From positions 2,232,001 to 2,296,000 of the forward strand of contig CAVOKY010000007.1 of NCBI GenBank assembly GCA_963696645.1: a stretch of DNA of 64,000 bases, given 5' to 3'. Below the pieces are notes generated by a model that was given only the letters and a program-made list of their open reading frames with translations, made no database searches and had not been told where the DNA came from. Made by a program: the position numbers and the translations under genes. The stretch is from JAMXLO01 sp963696645. GTDB taxonomy: Bacteria > Pseudomonadota > Alphaproteobacteria > Acetobacterales > Acetobacteraceae. Shown here piece after piece: positions 10,054-19,218 of this stretch. Position 1 is the first letter of the stretch, and every line of letters starts with the position of its first letter.

Positions 10054-10327
10054 GAGCCTGTGAATCTTTATTATTCCCGATTCACAACGGCCTTGGATTG
10101 GGATTTACTGTGACATCGATGCGCAGCGGACCCATCAAGATGACCGAGCTTCTGAATGACCTGCCGGAGCAACATGCGGTTCAACCGGCCGCCCGGGGCG
10201 CGCCCCGGCTGGTGCGTGCCGAGCGGCAGCAGGTCGAATTGCGGGCGGTGTCGCTGGATGAACTAATCGACCCCGACCACCTGGCACGGCTGGTCTGGCA
10301 GATGGTGCAGCGCTTCGACCTGCGCCC

Positions 10328-11671
10328 TTAGGGTGCGCCGAGGAATAACTGCTTCAAGGCGGTTGTTGGTTAGGTGAGATGGTGTAATTCCATTCACCGT
10401 GGAATTCATCGTGTGAGATGTTGATCGCGTGCATCTCGCGGTCGGTCACCTTGAGGCCTTTCGGGTAGAGGTTGGCGTCGATCTCGCAGCAGACCTTGAG
10501 GCCGGTGTCGGTCGTCGTGGCGCCGATGAGTTGGACGATGACCTGATGACTGACCAGCGGTTTGCCACGCCAGTTCATGGTGATGAAGGTGAACAGGCGA
10601 TGTTCGATCTTGTTCCATTTGCTGGTGCCAGGGGGCAGGTGCGTCACGGTTATCCTCAGGCCAGCCTCATTGGCGAAGCGCTGCAATTCGCGCTTCCATA
10701 GCCTTACCTGTGGCCCGTTGCTGCCGCCGCAGTCCGCGGTGATGGTGAGACACTTGGCGTTCGGGTCACGCGGTTGGCCGAGTTTCCACCACCAGCGCCG
10801 GATACTCTCAACGGCGAATGCTCCGGTATCGGCATCGATGCCGACACTGACCCAGCCATGATTGGCGGCAATGTCATAGACCCCGTATGGCGCGACCTTG
10901 CCGAGTTCCGGTATCTTGAAGTCGTGCACCCGGACCGGCTCCGGATCGCCCTTGCGGCGTAGCTCGCGACCATGGTTCTTGAAATCGCCAACAAGCTCCT
11001 TCTTCTTCGTATCGACCGAGATCGCCGGCTCGCCGGCCGCGATCGCGGCCTTCACCGTCGCATTGATGTGAGCGAACTGGGCATCACGATCGGGGTGATT
11101 GCCCCCCTCTCGCGTCTTGCGGTTGGCCTGACAACTGTAGTTCTGCTCCCGCAGCAGGTTTGCCACCACGCGTTGGCTCGCCTTGAAGCCGTGCGCGGCC
11201 AATGCCTTGACGAGGTGACGCAGACTGCGGCTCACCCAGCGCAGCGGTGAGCACGGATCGCCGCGGATGGCGTCCTCGATCAGCGTTTCAAGTGCCGCCG
11301 GCAAATCCGGCTGGCGCACCACGGCGCTCTTGCGTCCGCCGCCAGCACGGCGGACCCGGCTGCCGATCTCGTTGCGGCCCAATCGCAGTTCGCGAATGCC
11401 GCGATTGATGGTGCTCCGCGCCAGGCCAGTCGCCTTCGCAACTGCCGAGACGCCGCCATAGCCGTGCGCCAGGGCCTCATTCGCCGCCAACAGCCGTCGG
11501 CCGCGCTCGTCGAGAAATGTCTCGGCCTGCCGCCAGCGCAAACGAATGTCGTCAACGTCGATCACCCCGCCACGGTAGCTGCCCGCATCCGCGTCGCGGG
11601 TCGCAAATCTGCGATTCTATCGCTGCGTTCTTCGGACTATCTTGATTCGTTTGTTTCTCGGCGAATCCTTA
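10328..11671 (-). mobile_element. ISAzo13-family insertion sequence (left copy)
   Basis: Imperfect 21-bp inverted ends: TTAGGGTGCGCCGAGGAATAA at the left and, read inward from the right, TAAGGATTCGCCGAGAAACAA. The ends share T-AGG-T-CGCCGAG-AA-AA. It lies inside the IS1182 transposase gene. Exact target duplication could not be fixed. Confidence 0.7.
10354..11565 (-). CDS. ISAzo13-family transposase (left copy)
   Basis: A 403-residue intact transposase. The N-terminus has a helix-turn-helix (GGVSAVAKATGLARSTINRG). The DDE core shows AISVDTKKKELVGDF (Asp), CLTITADCGGSNGPQ (Asp) and GTSKWNKIEHRLFTF (Glu), as in ISAzo13 (Rhodopirellula-type) transposases. It is the only undamaged transposase gene of the nested block and is identical in translation to the gene at 25713-26924. 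It is therefore the most likely source of any recent activity within the nest. Confidence 0.9.
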   Translation of the reverse strand: MIDVDDIRLRWRQAETFLDERGRRLLAANEALAHGYGGVSAVAKATGLARSTINRGIRELRLGRNEIGSRVRRAGGGRKSAVVRQPDLPAALETLIEDAIRGDPCSPLRWVSRSLRHLVKALAAHGFKASQRVVANLLREQNYSCQANRKTREGGNHPDRDAQFAHINATVKAAIAAGEPAISVDTKKKELVGDFKNHGRELRRKGDPEPVRVHDFKIPELGKVAPYGVYDIAANHGWVSVGIDADTGAFAVESIRRWWWKLGQPRDPNAKCLTITADCGGSNGPQVRLWKRELQRFANEAGLRITVTHLPPGTSKWNKIEHRLFTFITMNWRGKPLVSHQVIVQLIGATTTDTGLKVCCEIDANLYPKGLKVTDREMHAINISHDEFHGEWNYTISPNQQPP

Positions 11672-12958
11672 CTCGATCGTGTCGAGGCGCGTGAAGGCAC
11701 CCCCGGCCATCCGCAGACCGACCCGGCGATCCTGGTGTCGCTCTGGCTCTACGCCACGTTGGACGGAGTAGGCAGCGCCCGCGAACTGGCCCGCTTGTGC
11801 GAACAGCACCACGCCTATCGCCTGTGCGGTGGCGTCGGGATCAATCACCACACGCTGTCGGACTTCCGCGTCGGTCATGCCGAGTGGCTGGACGCCGAAC
11901 TGAGCCGCGGCTTGGCCAGCCTGATGGCGGCAGACGCGGTCAGTCTCGACAGCGTCGCGCATGATGGCATGCGCGTGCGTGCCGCCGCCGGCACCGGCTC
12001 ATTTCGCCGCATGCCGCGGCTGGAGCAATTCCTGGACGCGGCCAAGGCGCGGGTGGCGGCCTTGAAGACCGAGCTGACCGGCAATCCGGAGCAGCGTAGC
12101 CGTCGTGAGGCCGCCGCCGAACGTGCCGCGCGCGAGTGGCTGGCCCGGGTCGAGGCGGCGATGGCGGCAATGCCGGGGGCGGCGGCGCGCAAGAAGCGCA
12201 ACAAGGGCAAGCCCGATCAGGCGCGGGTTTCCACCACCGATGCCGAAGCGCGGGTGATGAAAATGCCCGATGGCGGCTTCCGGCCAGCCTACAATGTGCA
12301 GTTCGCCGCCGAGACCCAGCACGGGCTGGTGGCGGCGGTGACGGTGACCACCAGGATGCGCTCGACGATGTGCATGCCAAGCTGGCCCAGACCTATGGCC
12401 GGGCGCCAGCCAACTGGCTGGTCGATGGCGGCTATGTCTCGCAGAACGGCATCGAGGCGGTGGTGGCCCGCGGCAGCAACCTGCATGCCCCGCTAGGTGA
12501 CGCACTGGCCACATGCGACAGCCCGCCGATCATCGCCTGGCGCGAGCGGATGCAGAGTGAGGCTGGCAAGACACTGTATCGACTGAGAGGACAGACCATC
12601 GAATGGGTCAACGCAGGGGCGCGCAACAGGGGCCTCTATGGCGTGTTGGTGCGCGGTAGGCAAAAGGCGCGGGCGGTCGCCCTGTGGTACGCTATGGCAC
12701 ACAATCTCGACCGCATCATCCGCAGCCCGGCGTTATGTCAGATCGCCTGGAAAGCCGCATGAGACGCAGCTGCCGCGGCATCATGGCTCCGACCGGGAAC
12801 ACCGGCAGACGCATGGCCCGATTGATCGACCGAGCCCGCGTCCAGCCTGCCCAACCAAACCGACCCGATCCCAGAACCGCGCCCCGAGCCACAGTCCGCC
12901 TGGCATACTCACCGCTCCCTACAGTTGATCGCCGCAGATCGGAAAAGTTCACAGGCTC

Positions 12959-13326
12959 AAGGCGGATCTGATACGCACGTGCAGTCTTGAGGTGGCGCGT
13001 GGGCAGACCTCCGAGCATCGCGCGCTGGCGATCGGACAGCGTTTGCGGGTTGCGCAGCCAGATATAACGTGTGCCGCGCAGCAGACATTGCGTTTTCTGT
13101 TCGGTGCGGCGCACCTGCTCGACCGCGTCATTGATGATCTTGACGGCATGGAACTTGTCAAAGGTGATGGCAGCATTCGGCAGGTTCTCGGCGATGCCCT
13201 TGATAAAGGCCGGGCTCATATCGATGCAGACCTCGCTGATCGCGTCAGGGCTACCACCATGCGCGGCGAGATCATCGGCGAAGGCGACTATGGTGTCGGC
13301 GTCCTTGCCCTCGGTTGCGAACACGA
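12959..13326 (-). pseudogene. ISL3 transposase, internal fragment (left copy)
   Basis: Encodes the ISL3 core around the second Asp (VCIDMSPAFIKGIAENLPNA, TFDKFHAVKIINDAVEQV) through RHLKTARAYQIRL. The upstream N-terminal half found in the right copy is missing: at 13326 the homology stops abruptly and IS256 follows within about 8 bases. Confidence 0.85.
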
Positions 13327-13386
13327 AAGATCGTGTCCCGAGACGTGGTATAGGAGCGATGCTCCCGAGCAGCGTTGGCTGCGTGG

Positions 13387-14607
13387 TCAGGCTGCCACGG
13401 CTGGCAGAGTGACGGTTGCAGTATCGCTGACCGAACCGAGGGTTTCCAGGCTCATGTAGCGGCGCTGCACAGCCCATTCGTCGTTCTGCTCGAGCAGGAT
13501 GGCGCCAACCAGACGGACGATGGCAGCTTCGTTGGGAAAGATGCCGACAACATCGGTGCGCCGCTTGATCTCGCCATTCAGCCGCTCCAGCGGATTGGTG
13601 CTGTGGATCTTGGCACGATGCTCCTTGGGGAATGTTGTATAGGCAAGCACATCGGCCTCGGCATCATCCATCAGCGCGGCCAGCTTCGGCACCCGGGGTC
13701 GCAATTGATCGGCGACGCTGCGCCACTGCTTGCTGGCGGCGTCGCCATCGTCCTGGGCGAATGCCGTGCCAATCCAGGCCGAGACAATGCGCCGCTGTGT
13801 CTTGCCGGCATGCGCCATGGCATTGCGCATGAAGTGCACGCGGCAGCGTTGCCATGAGGCGTTCAGCACGCGAGCGACGGCGGCCTTGATCCCTTCGTGC
13901 GCGTCCGAGATCACCAGCTTGACGCCGCGCAGGCCGCGCCGCGCCAGGCTGCGCAGGAAGTCGGTCCAGAAGGTCTCGGCTTCGCTGTCACCGACCGTCA
14001 TGCCGAGCACTTCGCGGCGGCCGTCGCTGTTCACGCCCACTGCAATGATGACCGCCACCGATATGATGCGGCCGTTATGGCGTACCTTCACGTAGGTGGC
14101 GTCCAGCCAGACATACGGCCAGTCACCTTCGATCGGCCGATGCAGGAAGGCCTGCACGCGTTCGTCGATGTCGGCGCACAGCCGCGAGACCTGGCTCTTG
14201 GAGACGCCGGAGCAGCCCATGGCCCGCACCAGGTTATCGACGCTGCGTGTCGAGATGCCATGCACCCTCGGGTCAAGCCCGAGGCAGGCTCCGGCTTCCT
14301 GAATGACCGCGGTCAGCGCCTTCTCGGCCATGCGCCGCGGTTCAAGAAAGCCTGGGAAGTAGCTGCCTTTGCGAAGCTTCGGTATCCGCAGTTCGACGGT
14401 GCCGGCGCGGGTCTCCCAGTCGCGGTCGCGGTAGCCGTTGCGTTGGTTGATGCGCTCGGCGGTGCGTTCGCCATGGCCGGCACCGCACAGCGCATCGGTC
14501 TCCAGTGCCATCAGCCGCTGCGCGGCAAAGCCGATCATCTCGCGCAGCAGACTGGCGTCGGAGGACTTCTCCAGAAGGTCCTGAAGAGCGATCTTGTCGT
14601 TGGTCAT
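13387..14607 (-). CDS. IS256-family (Mutator-type) transposase
   Basis: A 406-residue intact transposase from the ATG at 14607 (MTNDKIALQDLLEK); an upstream ATG at 14664 would add 19 unlikely residues. The Mutator signature is complete: YVWLDATYVKVRHNGRI (Asp), VKLVISDAHEGIKAA (Asp) and IHSTNPLERLNGEIKRR (Glu), with the conserved WQRCRVHFMRN motif between them. The long opposite-strand frame (13897-14688) is a shadow. An 18-bp hairpin lies upstream of the gene near the element end. Confidence 0.92.
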   Translation of the reverse strand: MTNDKIALQDLLEKSSDASLLREMIGFAAQRLMALETDALCGAGHGERTAERINQRNGYRDRDWETRAGTVELRIPKLRKGSYFPGFLEPRRMAEKALTAVIQEAGACLGLDPRVHGISTRSVDNLVRAMGCSGVSKSQVSRLCADIDERVQAFLHRPIEGDWPYVWLDATYVKVRHNGRIISVAVIIAVGVNSDGRREVLGMTVGDSEAETFWTDFLRSLARRGLRGVKLVISDAHEGIKAAVARVLNASWQRCRVHFMRNAMAHAGKTQRRIVSAWIGTAFAQDDGDAASKQWRSVADQLRPRVPKLAALMDDAEADVLAYTTFPKEHRAKIHSTNPLERLNGEIKRRTDVVGIFPNEAAIVRLVGAILLEQNDEWAVQRRYMSLETLGSVSDTATVTLPAVAA

Positions 14608-14680
14608 CGTGGTGTGTCCTTGGGTCAGAGTTGCGATTCGCAACCCAATTCTACCCAGGTGCATCGCGGTGGCCGCCGCT

Positions 14681-14742
14681 GTGGATAAGTAGCCCGCCTG
14701 CGCCAGACTCTTGGCGGTCGCTCCGGCGGGCTACTTACCCAC
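14681..14742. repeat. 18-bp stem hairpin near the IS256 end
   Basis: GTGGATAAGTAGCCCGCC (14681-14698) pairs with GGCGGGCTACTTACCCAC (14725-14742), with one mismatch around a 26-base loop. It lies between the transposase start and the terminal repeat of IS256. It could act as a terminator of incoming transcription or as part of the transposase binding region; this is inference. Confidence 0.6.
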
Positions 14743-14766
14743 AGCTCCTACACCACCACAGGGGAC

Positions 14767-15164
14767 ACCACCCTGGAGCCCTGGAGGGCTCCAGAAGGAG
14801 GCGATGTGGCAGTCTCGGAGATCACCACGCGTCGCTCTGATGTCCGCTTTCAAGGGGCAAGACGCGTTTTTTCTATCCCGCTCCGTCGCGCGAGTTTTCC
14901 CGATAGCGATGTAGCTGTGCAAGGCAGGAGACGGGACCGCTGGACGTCGGTTGACCTGCTCTGATGCGCGGGTTGGATACCGCATTTCCGGTTTCCGTCC
15001 GGGGCTGGTCCCTGTCTTACAACGGGCATCGGCTCGTAGCCGGCCGCCAAGCGGAGCTCGGGAGTTCCCCACCGTGGTCCCGCCCCCAGCCTTGCACAAC
15101 GGGTCTTCGTTCTTTGCTGGCGTTAATCTCTTTGCATAACGTGCAGCGCTCAGGAGCGGCGGTG
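14767..15164. other. No gene seen
   Basis: About 400 bases between IS256 and the IS110 fragment. A small palindrome (CTGGAGCCCTGGAGGGCTCCAG, 14774-14795) is the only structure noticed. This may be the non-coding tail of the IS110 element, where such elements hold their bridge RNA, but the sequence alone does not show it. Confidence 0.3.
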
Positions 15165-15895
15165 TTACATCGTCTGTGGTGTGATCGGTGCAGGTTCGAC
15201 CTCGCGCGCGATGGCCCAGAGGAAGGCCGCAATTTCCCGCGCAATCGCAGTGATTACCACAGTGTTGCGCTTCCCCTTCGCGGTCAGTCGTCGATAACGG
15301 GCGCACAACCGGCTCTGCGCCTTCCAGGCAATCTCGCGCACTCGTTGCGGCAGCAACTGCTGCCGTCGCTGGTGTGTGGTTCCCACGCCGGCAGAATGTC
15401 GATAGGTCCACGCCGCTTCGACCAGTGCCTTCCGTGCGCTGCTGTTGCCCGTCTTGGTGATCCCGCCCTGCCGCCTTGTGTCGCCCGTGGAGCGTTCGGA
15501 TGGTACCAGGCCGAGGAACGCCATCAGCTGACGAGGATGCTCGAAGCGGCGGAGGTCCCCGGCTTCGGCAACGACTGCCGTCGCAGTTAGAAAGCCGACG
15601 CCACGCATGGCCTGGAACGCCGCAACCACAGGTGCCATCGTCCAGGCAGGCACAATTTCCACCAGCGCAGCATCCAACCTGTCGATCCGTTCAACGGCCG
15701 CTCGCATCGCGTTCAGCATCTCCTGAAACGCGAACCGTTGGGCGGCATGAACGAAACTCTGTCCGTCCAGCCAGCGCAGATGTCGTCCTCGCCAAGTCGT
15801 GCCTCCTTCGTAGACACGGCCATGCCGCAGCAGGAACGAGCTGATGTGCTGGCGCTTGCGACGGTAATCCTCGTCCGCCTGGCGGGCTACTTCGC
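15165..15895 (-). pseudogene. IS110-family transposase, C-terminal part
   Basis: The frame contains the IS110 coiled linker (DEDYRRKRQHISSFLLRHG) and the C-terminal Transposase_20 domain with the catalytic serine region (FQAMRGVGFLTATAVVAEAG, FLGLVPSERSTGDTRR, GGITKTGNSSARKALVEAAW). The N-terminal DEDD RuvC-like domain is absent. Upstream of about 15895 the frame runs into sequence antisense to the DUF3987 gene, so the transposase gene was cut at that junction. Inactive. Confidence 0.85.
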
Positions 15896-17516
15896 ACGCC
15901 ATGACATGGCGTTCATGGACGCGCGGAAGTCCCTCATCGACGCAATGAACCGTGTGCCGGACAGCGAGCGCAACACTCGGCGGCATAAGCGGCGCGCCGA
16001 TCTGGATCGGGTTCTCGAAGACATCTATGGCAAGGAGGCACGAAAGCGGGATGCGGCAGCCGAGTCCGGCGCGCAAAGCGGCGGTGCAGGCATCGCGCCC
16101 CCTCCGCTCTTCGACCCCTGGGCGGAACTGCAACCTCCGTCATTCCCGATCGGCGCCCTGCCGCCCGTCCTCAGAGCGTTCGCAGAGGACCGCGCACGCA
16201 TCATAGGGGCAGACCCGCGCGCAGTAGCCTGGGCTGCCATATCGGCCGCTAGCGCGGCGCTGGACGGCAGTATCCGGCTGAAGATGAAGAGGCACGACAC
16301 GTGGTCCGTGCCGCCCGCGATCTGGGTGGCCCTGGTCGGACGCCCGAGCACCAAGAAAACCCCCGTCATCAAGGCCGCGTGGGAAACGCTCCAGCATGCG
16401 CAAAATATCGACCTCGATCACTGGCGCCAGCAACTTGCCGACTGGAAGGCGCTGCCCAAAAACGAACGCGACACGGAAGAACCGAAGCCCAGGCGACAGC
16501 TGGTGTCGCATGACGGAACGATGGAGGCGCTTCAGGACATTCTCGGCCGGCAGGACCGCGGCATCGGCATTCTCCGCGACGAGCTGTCCGGTTGGATTGG
16601 TAGCCTTGAAAAATATGGCGGCGCCAAGGCGAGCGCGGCCGATCGGGCTTTCTGCCTACAGGCGTCCGACGGTGACCCAAACGTAATCGACCGGGTGTCA
16701 CGCGGCACTATCCCCATCCGCAACCTGCTGGTCACCATCTGCGGTGGCATTCAGCCGGATCGGCTCCGGCGGTTTTCCGATCTGACCGACGACGGACTGT
16801 GGCAGCGCTTCGTGCCGATCATTGTCGCCCCGGCTTCTCTCGGCGTGGACGAGCGATCCGGCCCCGCCGTGGCCGACTACACGGCAGCCATCAACGGAAT
16901 CCTGGATAGAAGCGGGCCGGTGAAGACGGAACTATGTAACGCCGCCTATGGCGTCCGCGCCGATATAGAAAGGCAGGTGTTCGACCTTGAGCAGAACGAG
17001 GTACTCGGAGCCAGGTTCGCGAGCTTATGCGGCAAGCTGGTGGACCTCTGGGGCCGTCTATGCAATGTGCTGAACTACCTTGACCCTACCGGTACGCATT
17101 TCATCGTCCCGCTGAAAACCGCCGAACGAGCCGCCACGCTCCTGTTGCAAAGCGTGATCCCATGTGGGGCACGGGTCTACACGGCAACCGTCGGCGCCGG
17201 CGCCGACGCAGAAGCCACGCGGTCGGTGGCCGGCTACATCCTGACGAAGCAAAAGGACCGGGTTCTGGCATCCGATCTCGCACCCAACGTCCGAGCCTGC
17301 CGTGGGCAGCCCCTCGATCACGTCCAGCGCGTCGTCTCCCCGCTCGTGGCAGGTGGATGGCTGACGCCGGAAAAGGACTGGGACCCGTCCTCGTGGAAGG
17401 TGTCGCCTGGCGTTCATCCTCAGTTCGAGGCCCGCGCACGAACTGAGGCAGAGAGACGCGCGGTGGTTCGCGATATCTTGACAGGGAGGGTCGGTGCCGA
17501 TGCCAATCCGGAATAA
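15738..17516 (+). CDS. DUF3987 domain protein (plasmid/phage primase-associated), 5' end replaced
   Basis: A 592-codon frame. From about residue 55 on (MAFMDARKSLIDAMNRVPDS) it is a DUF3987-type protein: PPPLFDPWAELQPPSFPIGA, LPPVLRAFAEDRARIIGADP, a P-loop-like segment WVALVGRPSTKKTPVIKAAW, and IGILRDELSGWIGSLEKYGG. DUF3987 proteins occur in phage and plasmid replication modules and carry a divergent helicase-type ATPase core; the exact role is unknown. The first ~50 codons are antisense to an IS110 transposase, so the original N-terminus (often a primase or zinc domain) has been lost and the start shown may not be used. Confidence 0.7.
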   Translation: MGGMNETLSVQPAQMSSSPSRASFVDTAMPQQERADVLALATVILVRLAGYFARHDMAFMDARKSLIDAMNRVPDSERNTRRHKRRADLDRVLEDIYGKEARKRDAAAESGAQSGGAGIAPPPLFDPWAELQPPSFPIGALPPVLRAFAEDRARIIGADPRAVAWAAISAASAALDGSIRLKMKRHDTWSVPPAIWVALVGRPSTKKTPVIKAAWETLQHAQNIDLDHWRQQLADWKALPKNERDTEEPKPRRQLVSHDGTMEALQDILGRQDRGIGILRDELSGWIGSLEKYGGAKASAADRAFCLQASDGDPNVIDRVSRGTIPIRNLLVTICGGIQPDRLRRFSDLTDDGLWQRFVPIIVAPASLGVDERSGPAVADYTAAINGILDRSGPVKTELCNAAYGVRADIERQVFDLEQNEVLGARFASLCGKLVDLWGRLCNVLNYLDPTGTHFIVPLKTAERAATLLLQSVIPCGARVYTATVGAGADAEATRSVAGYILTKQKDRVLASDLAPNVRACRGQPLDHVQRVVSPLVAGGWLTPEKDWDPSSWKVSPGVHPQFEARARTEAERRAVVRDILTGRVGADANPE

Positions 17517-17570
17517 CGGGACAAACGGCATGGCAGGCGTAAGCAACAATGTAAATTTTCAAGTTACTGC

Positions 17571-17574
17571 CTAG
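17571..17574 (+). repeat. CTAG target duplication, left
   Basis: CTAG directly left of the IS1182 element at 17575, matched by CTAG at 19202-19205. Confidence 0.8.
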
Positions 17575-19201
17575 CAGCCTGTCGGACTTAACGCGACGCG
17601 GAAGCGGGCGGTAGAATCGGCGCACACGATTGGCACTGCCGGCCCCCCGTCTCATGAGCAACTTCCGCCCGACCAACCGCGACATGGACGTCCTGATGCC
17701 GCCATCGGTCGATGAGTGGCTGCCGCAACGCCACCTCGCGCGGTTCGTTGTGGAAGTGATCGAGGGACTGGACCTGCGGGCAATGACCGGCAGCTACCGG
17801 GGCTCGGGCGAGGCATCCTACCACCCTCGGCTGCTGTTGGGCCTTATCATCTACGGCTACGCGACCGGGGTGTTTTCCAGCCGCAACCTGGAACGGGCGA
17901 CGCATGATTCGGTGGCGTTCCGCTTCATCGCCGCCAACGAGCATCCCGACCACGACACCATCGCCACGTTCCGCCGCCGCTTCCTGCCGCAGATCGAGGC
18001 GCTGTTCGTGCAGGTGCTCGGTGTGGCCCGCGAGATGGGGGTGTTGAAGCTCGGCACGGTGGCGCTGGATGGCACCAAGATCCACGCCAACGCCAGCCGC
18101 CACAGCGCGCTGTCGTACGAGCACGCCAGCAAGATCGAGGCACAGTTGAAGGCCGAAGTGGCTGATCTGCTGGGTAAGGCGGGGGCGGCTGATCAGGCGG
18201 ATGTGCCGGACGGGATGCAGGTTCCCGAGGAACTGGCGCGGCGCGAGAAGCGGCTGGCCGGGATCGCTCGCGCCAAGGCGGTGATCGAGGCGCGGGCGAA
18301 GGAACGCCATGCGCGCGAGCGAGCCGAATTTGAGGCCAGGATGGCGGAGCGTGAGGCGAAGGTGACGCAGACAGGCAAGAAGCCCCGCGGTCGCGTACCG
18401 CAGCCGCCGATCGAGGGCCCGCTGCCGACCGATCAGGTCAATCTGACGGACGAGGAATCGCGGATCATGCCGGTGGCCGGCGGAGGGTTCGAGCAGTGCT
18501 ACAACGCCCAGGCAGCGGTGGCAGCGGACAGCCTACTGGTGGTGGCCGCCGATGTGGTGCGGGCGCCGAACGACAAACAGCAGCTTGAGCCGATGCTGGG
18601 CAAGCTGGCCGCACTGCCCGGCGAACTGGGCAAGGTTGGCGCGTTGCTTACCGACAACGGGTATTTCAGCGAGGGCAACGTGAACGCCTGTGCCGACGCC
18701 GGGATCGAGCCGGTGATCGCGATGGGGCGTGAAGCGCATCATCCTGCGCTGGCTGAACGTTTCGCAGACGATCCTGCGGCGCCGGTAGACCCCACGCCGG
18801 TTGAGGCAATGGGCCATCGGCTCCAGACGAAAGAGGGCAAGAAGCTCTACGCGCTGCGTAAACAGACTCCCGAACCTGTGTTCGGGATCATCAAGTCGGT
18901 GCTCGGGTTCCGCCAGTTCCTGCTGCGCGGACTGGACAAGATGCACGGCGAATGGAACCTCGTGACCATGGCGTGGAACGTGAAACGGATGTTCGCCCTG
19001 GCAGGGGCGAACTGAGCCGCATCGCGCCAATCGTGATCCATTTCGGCGTGTTCGCGCGCGGCCAACCTTGCGTTGGAATGGCCCGCGTGAAGTCAAGCGT
19101 GAAAGTCGAATCCCTGCTCCGCGTCAAGCGGCGTAGTGGCTGGAAATGCAACGCGCCGACGATGATTTCCTAATTTCCGGCAAATCAACTCCGACAGGCT
19201 G
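17575..19201 (+). mobile_element. IS1182-family insertion sequence, complete
   Basis: Perfect 12-bp inverted ends CAGCCTGTCGGA / TCCGACAGGCTG flanked by a CTAG duplication on both sides. IS1182 elements are known to insert into short palindromes. It encodes one intact transposase and is different in sequence from the IS1182-like element nested in ISL3. Confidence 0.9.
17654..19015 (+). CDS. IS1182-family transposase
   Basis: An intact 453-residue transposase from ATG 17654 (MSNFRPTNRDMDVLMPPSVD); an upstream start at 17630 adds 8 residues. DDE parts: VALDGTKIHANASRHS (Asp), ALLTDNGYFSEGNVN (Asp) and TPEPVFGIIKSVLGFRQFLL (Glu). A charged helical insertion (about residues 180-260, many Glu/Arg/Ala) separates the first two catalytic residues, as usual in IS1182. 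With clean ends and target duplication this is one of the few possibly active elements here. Confidence 0.93.
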   Translation: MSNFRPTNRDMDVLMPPSVDEWLPQRHLARFVVEVIEGLDLRAMTGSYRGSGEASYHPRLLLGLIIYGYATGVFSSRNLERATHDSVAFRFIAANEHPDHDTIATFRRRFLPQIEALFVQVLGVAREMGVLKLGTVALDGTKIHANASRHSALSYEHASKIEAQLKAEVADLLGKAGAADQADVPDGMQVPEELARREKRLAGIARAKAVIEARAKERHARERAEFEARMAEREAKVTQTGKKPRGRVPQPPIEGPLPTDQVNLTDEESRIMPVAGGGFEQCYNAQAAVAADSLLVVAADVVRAPNDKQQLEPMLGKLAALPGELGKVGALLTDNGYFSEGNVNACADAGIEPVIAMGREAHHPALAERFADDPAAPVDPTPVEAMGHRLQTKEGKKLYALRKQTPEPVFGIIKSVLGFRQFLLRGLDKMHGEWNLVTMAWNVKRMFALAGAN

Positions 19202-19205
19202 CTAG
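19202..19205 (+). repeat. CTAG target duplication, right
   Basis: CTAG directly right of the IS1182 element, matching 17571-17574. Confidence 0.8.
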
Positions 19206-19218
19206 GTAGCCGAACGGG

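Larger units (their letters stand above)
10140..12762 (+). pseudogene. IS1182-family transposase split by ISAzo13 (left copy)
   Basis: The N-terminal part (10140-10327; LRAVSLDELIDPDHLARLVW, QMVQRFDL) and the rest (11672-12762; REGTPGHPQTDPAILVSLWL, then HHTLSDFRVGHAEWLD) are one IS1182 transposase gene interrupted by an ISAzo13 element. A second defect near 12345 removes codons and shifts the frame (VTVTT, then ALDDVHAKLAQTYGRAPANW). The DDE parts VSLDSVAHDG and ANWLVDGGYV are still readable. Both copies in the window share these lesions, so they arose before the block was duplicated. Confidence 0.85.
10054..12958 (+). mobile_element. IS1182-like element nested in ISL3 (left copy)
   Basis: Bounded by the inverted repeat GAGCCTGTGAA / TTCACAGGCTC (mirror of 24320-24330 and 27214-27224). 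It interrupts the ISL3 transposase gene between codons for AYQIRL and FQELYDQ. Its own transposase gene is split by ISAzo13 and has lost some central codons. Confidence 0.75.
9715..13326 (-). mobile_element. Left mirror arm: truncated ISL3 carrying nested IS1182-like and ISAzo13 elements
   Basis: This 3,612-bp block equals the reverse complement of 23952-27563. Every internal frame maps with coordinates summing to 37278, without gaps. It starts with the ISL3 terminus (GGTTCCGCG... then GGGGTGGGTAGAAACG, 9729-9750). It contains the ISL3 transposase C-terminal piece (9749-10053, minus), an IS1182-like element (10054-12958) with an ISAzo13 element inside (10328-11671), and an internal ISL3 transposase piece (12959-13326). 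It is cut off at 13326 next to IS256, so the ISL3 5' part is missing here. Confidence 0.88.
13334..14766 (-). mobile_element. IS256-family insertion sequence
   Basis: Ends inferred from an imperfect inverted repeat. The left end (13337 onward) reads GTCCCGAGACGTGGTATAGG followed by AGC. The right end, read inward, is GTCCCCTGTGGTGGTGTAGG followed by AGC. No 8-9 bp target duplication is evident (GAAAGATC left, ACCACCCT right), consistent with a rearrangement at the left side, where it abuts the truncated ISL3. Boundaries are approximate by a few bases. Confidence 0.6.

Noticed and set aside
13897..14688. 263-codon frame opposite to the IS256 transposase
   Set aside because: Antisense shadow with no family features.
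14767..15164. IS110 bridge RNA next to the transposase fragment
   Set aside because: Only position suggests it; the element's other end and donor/target loops could not be identified.
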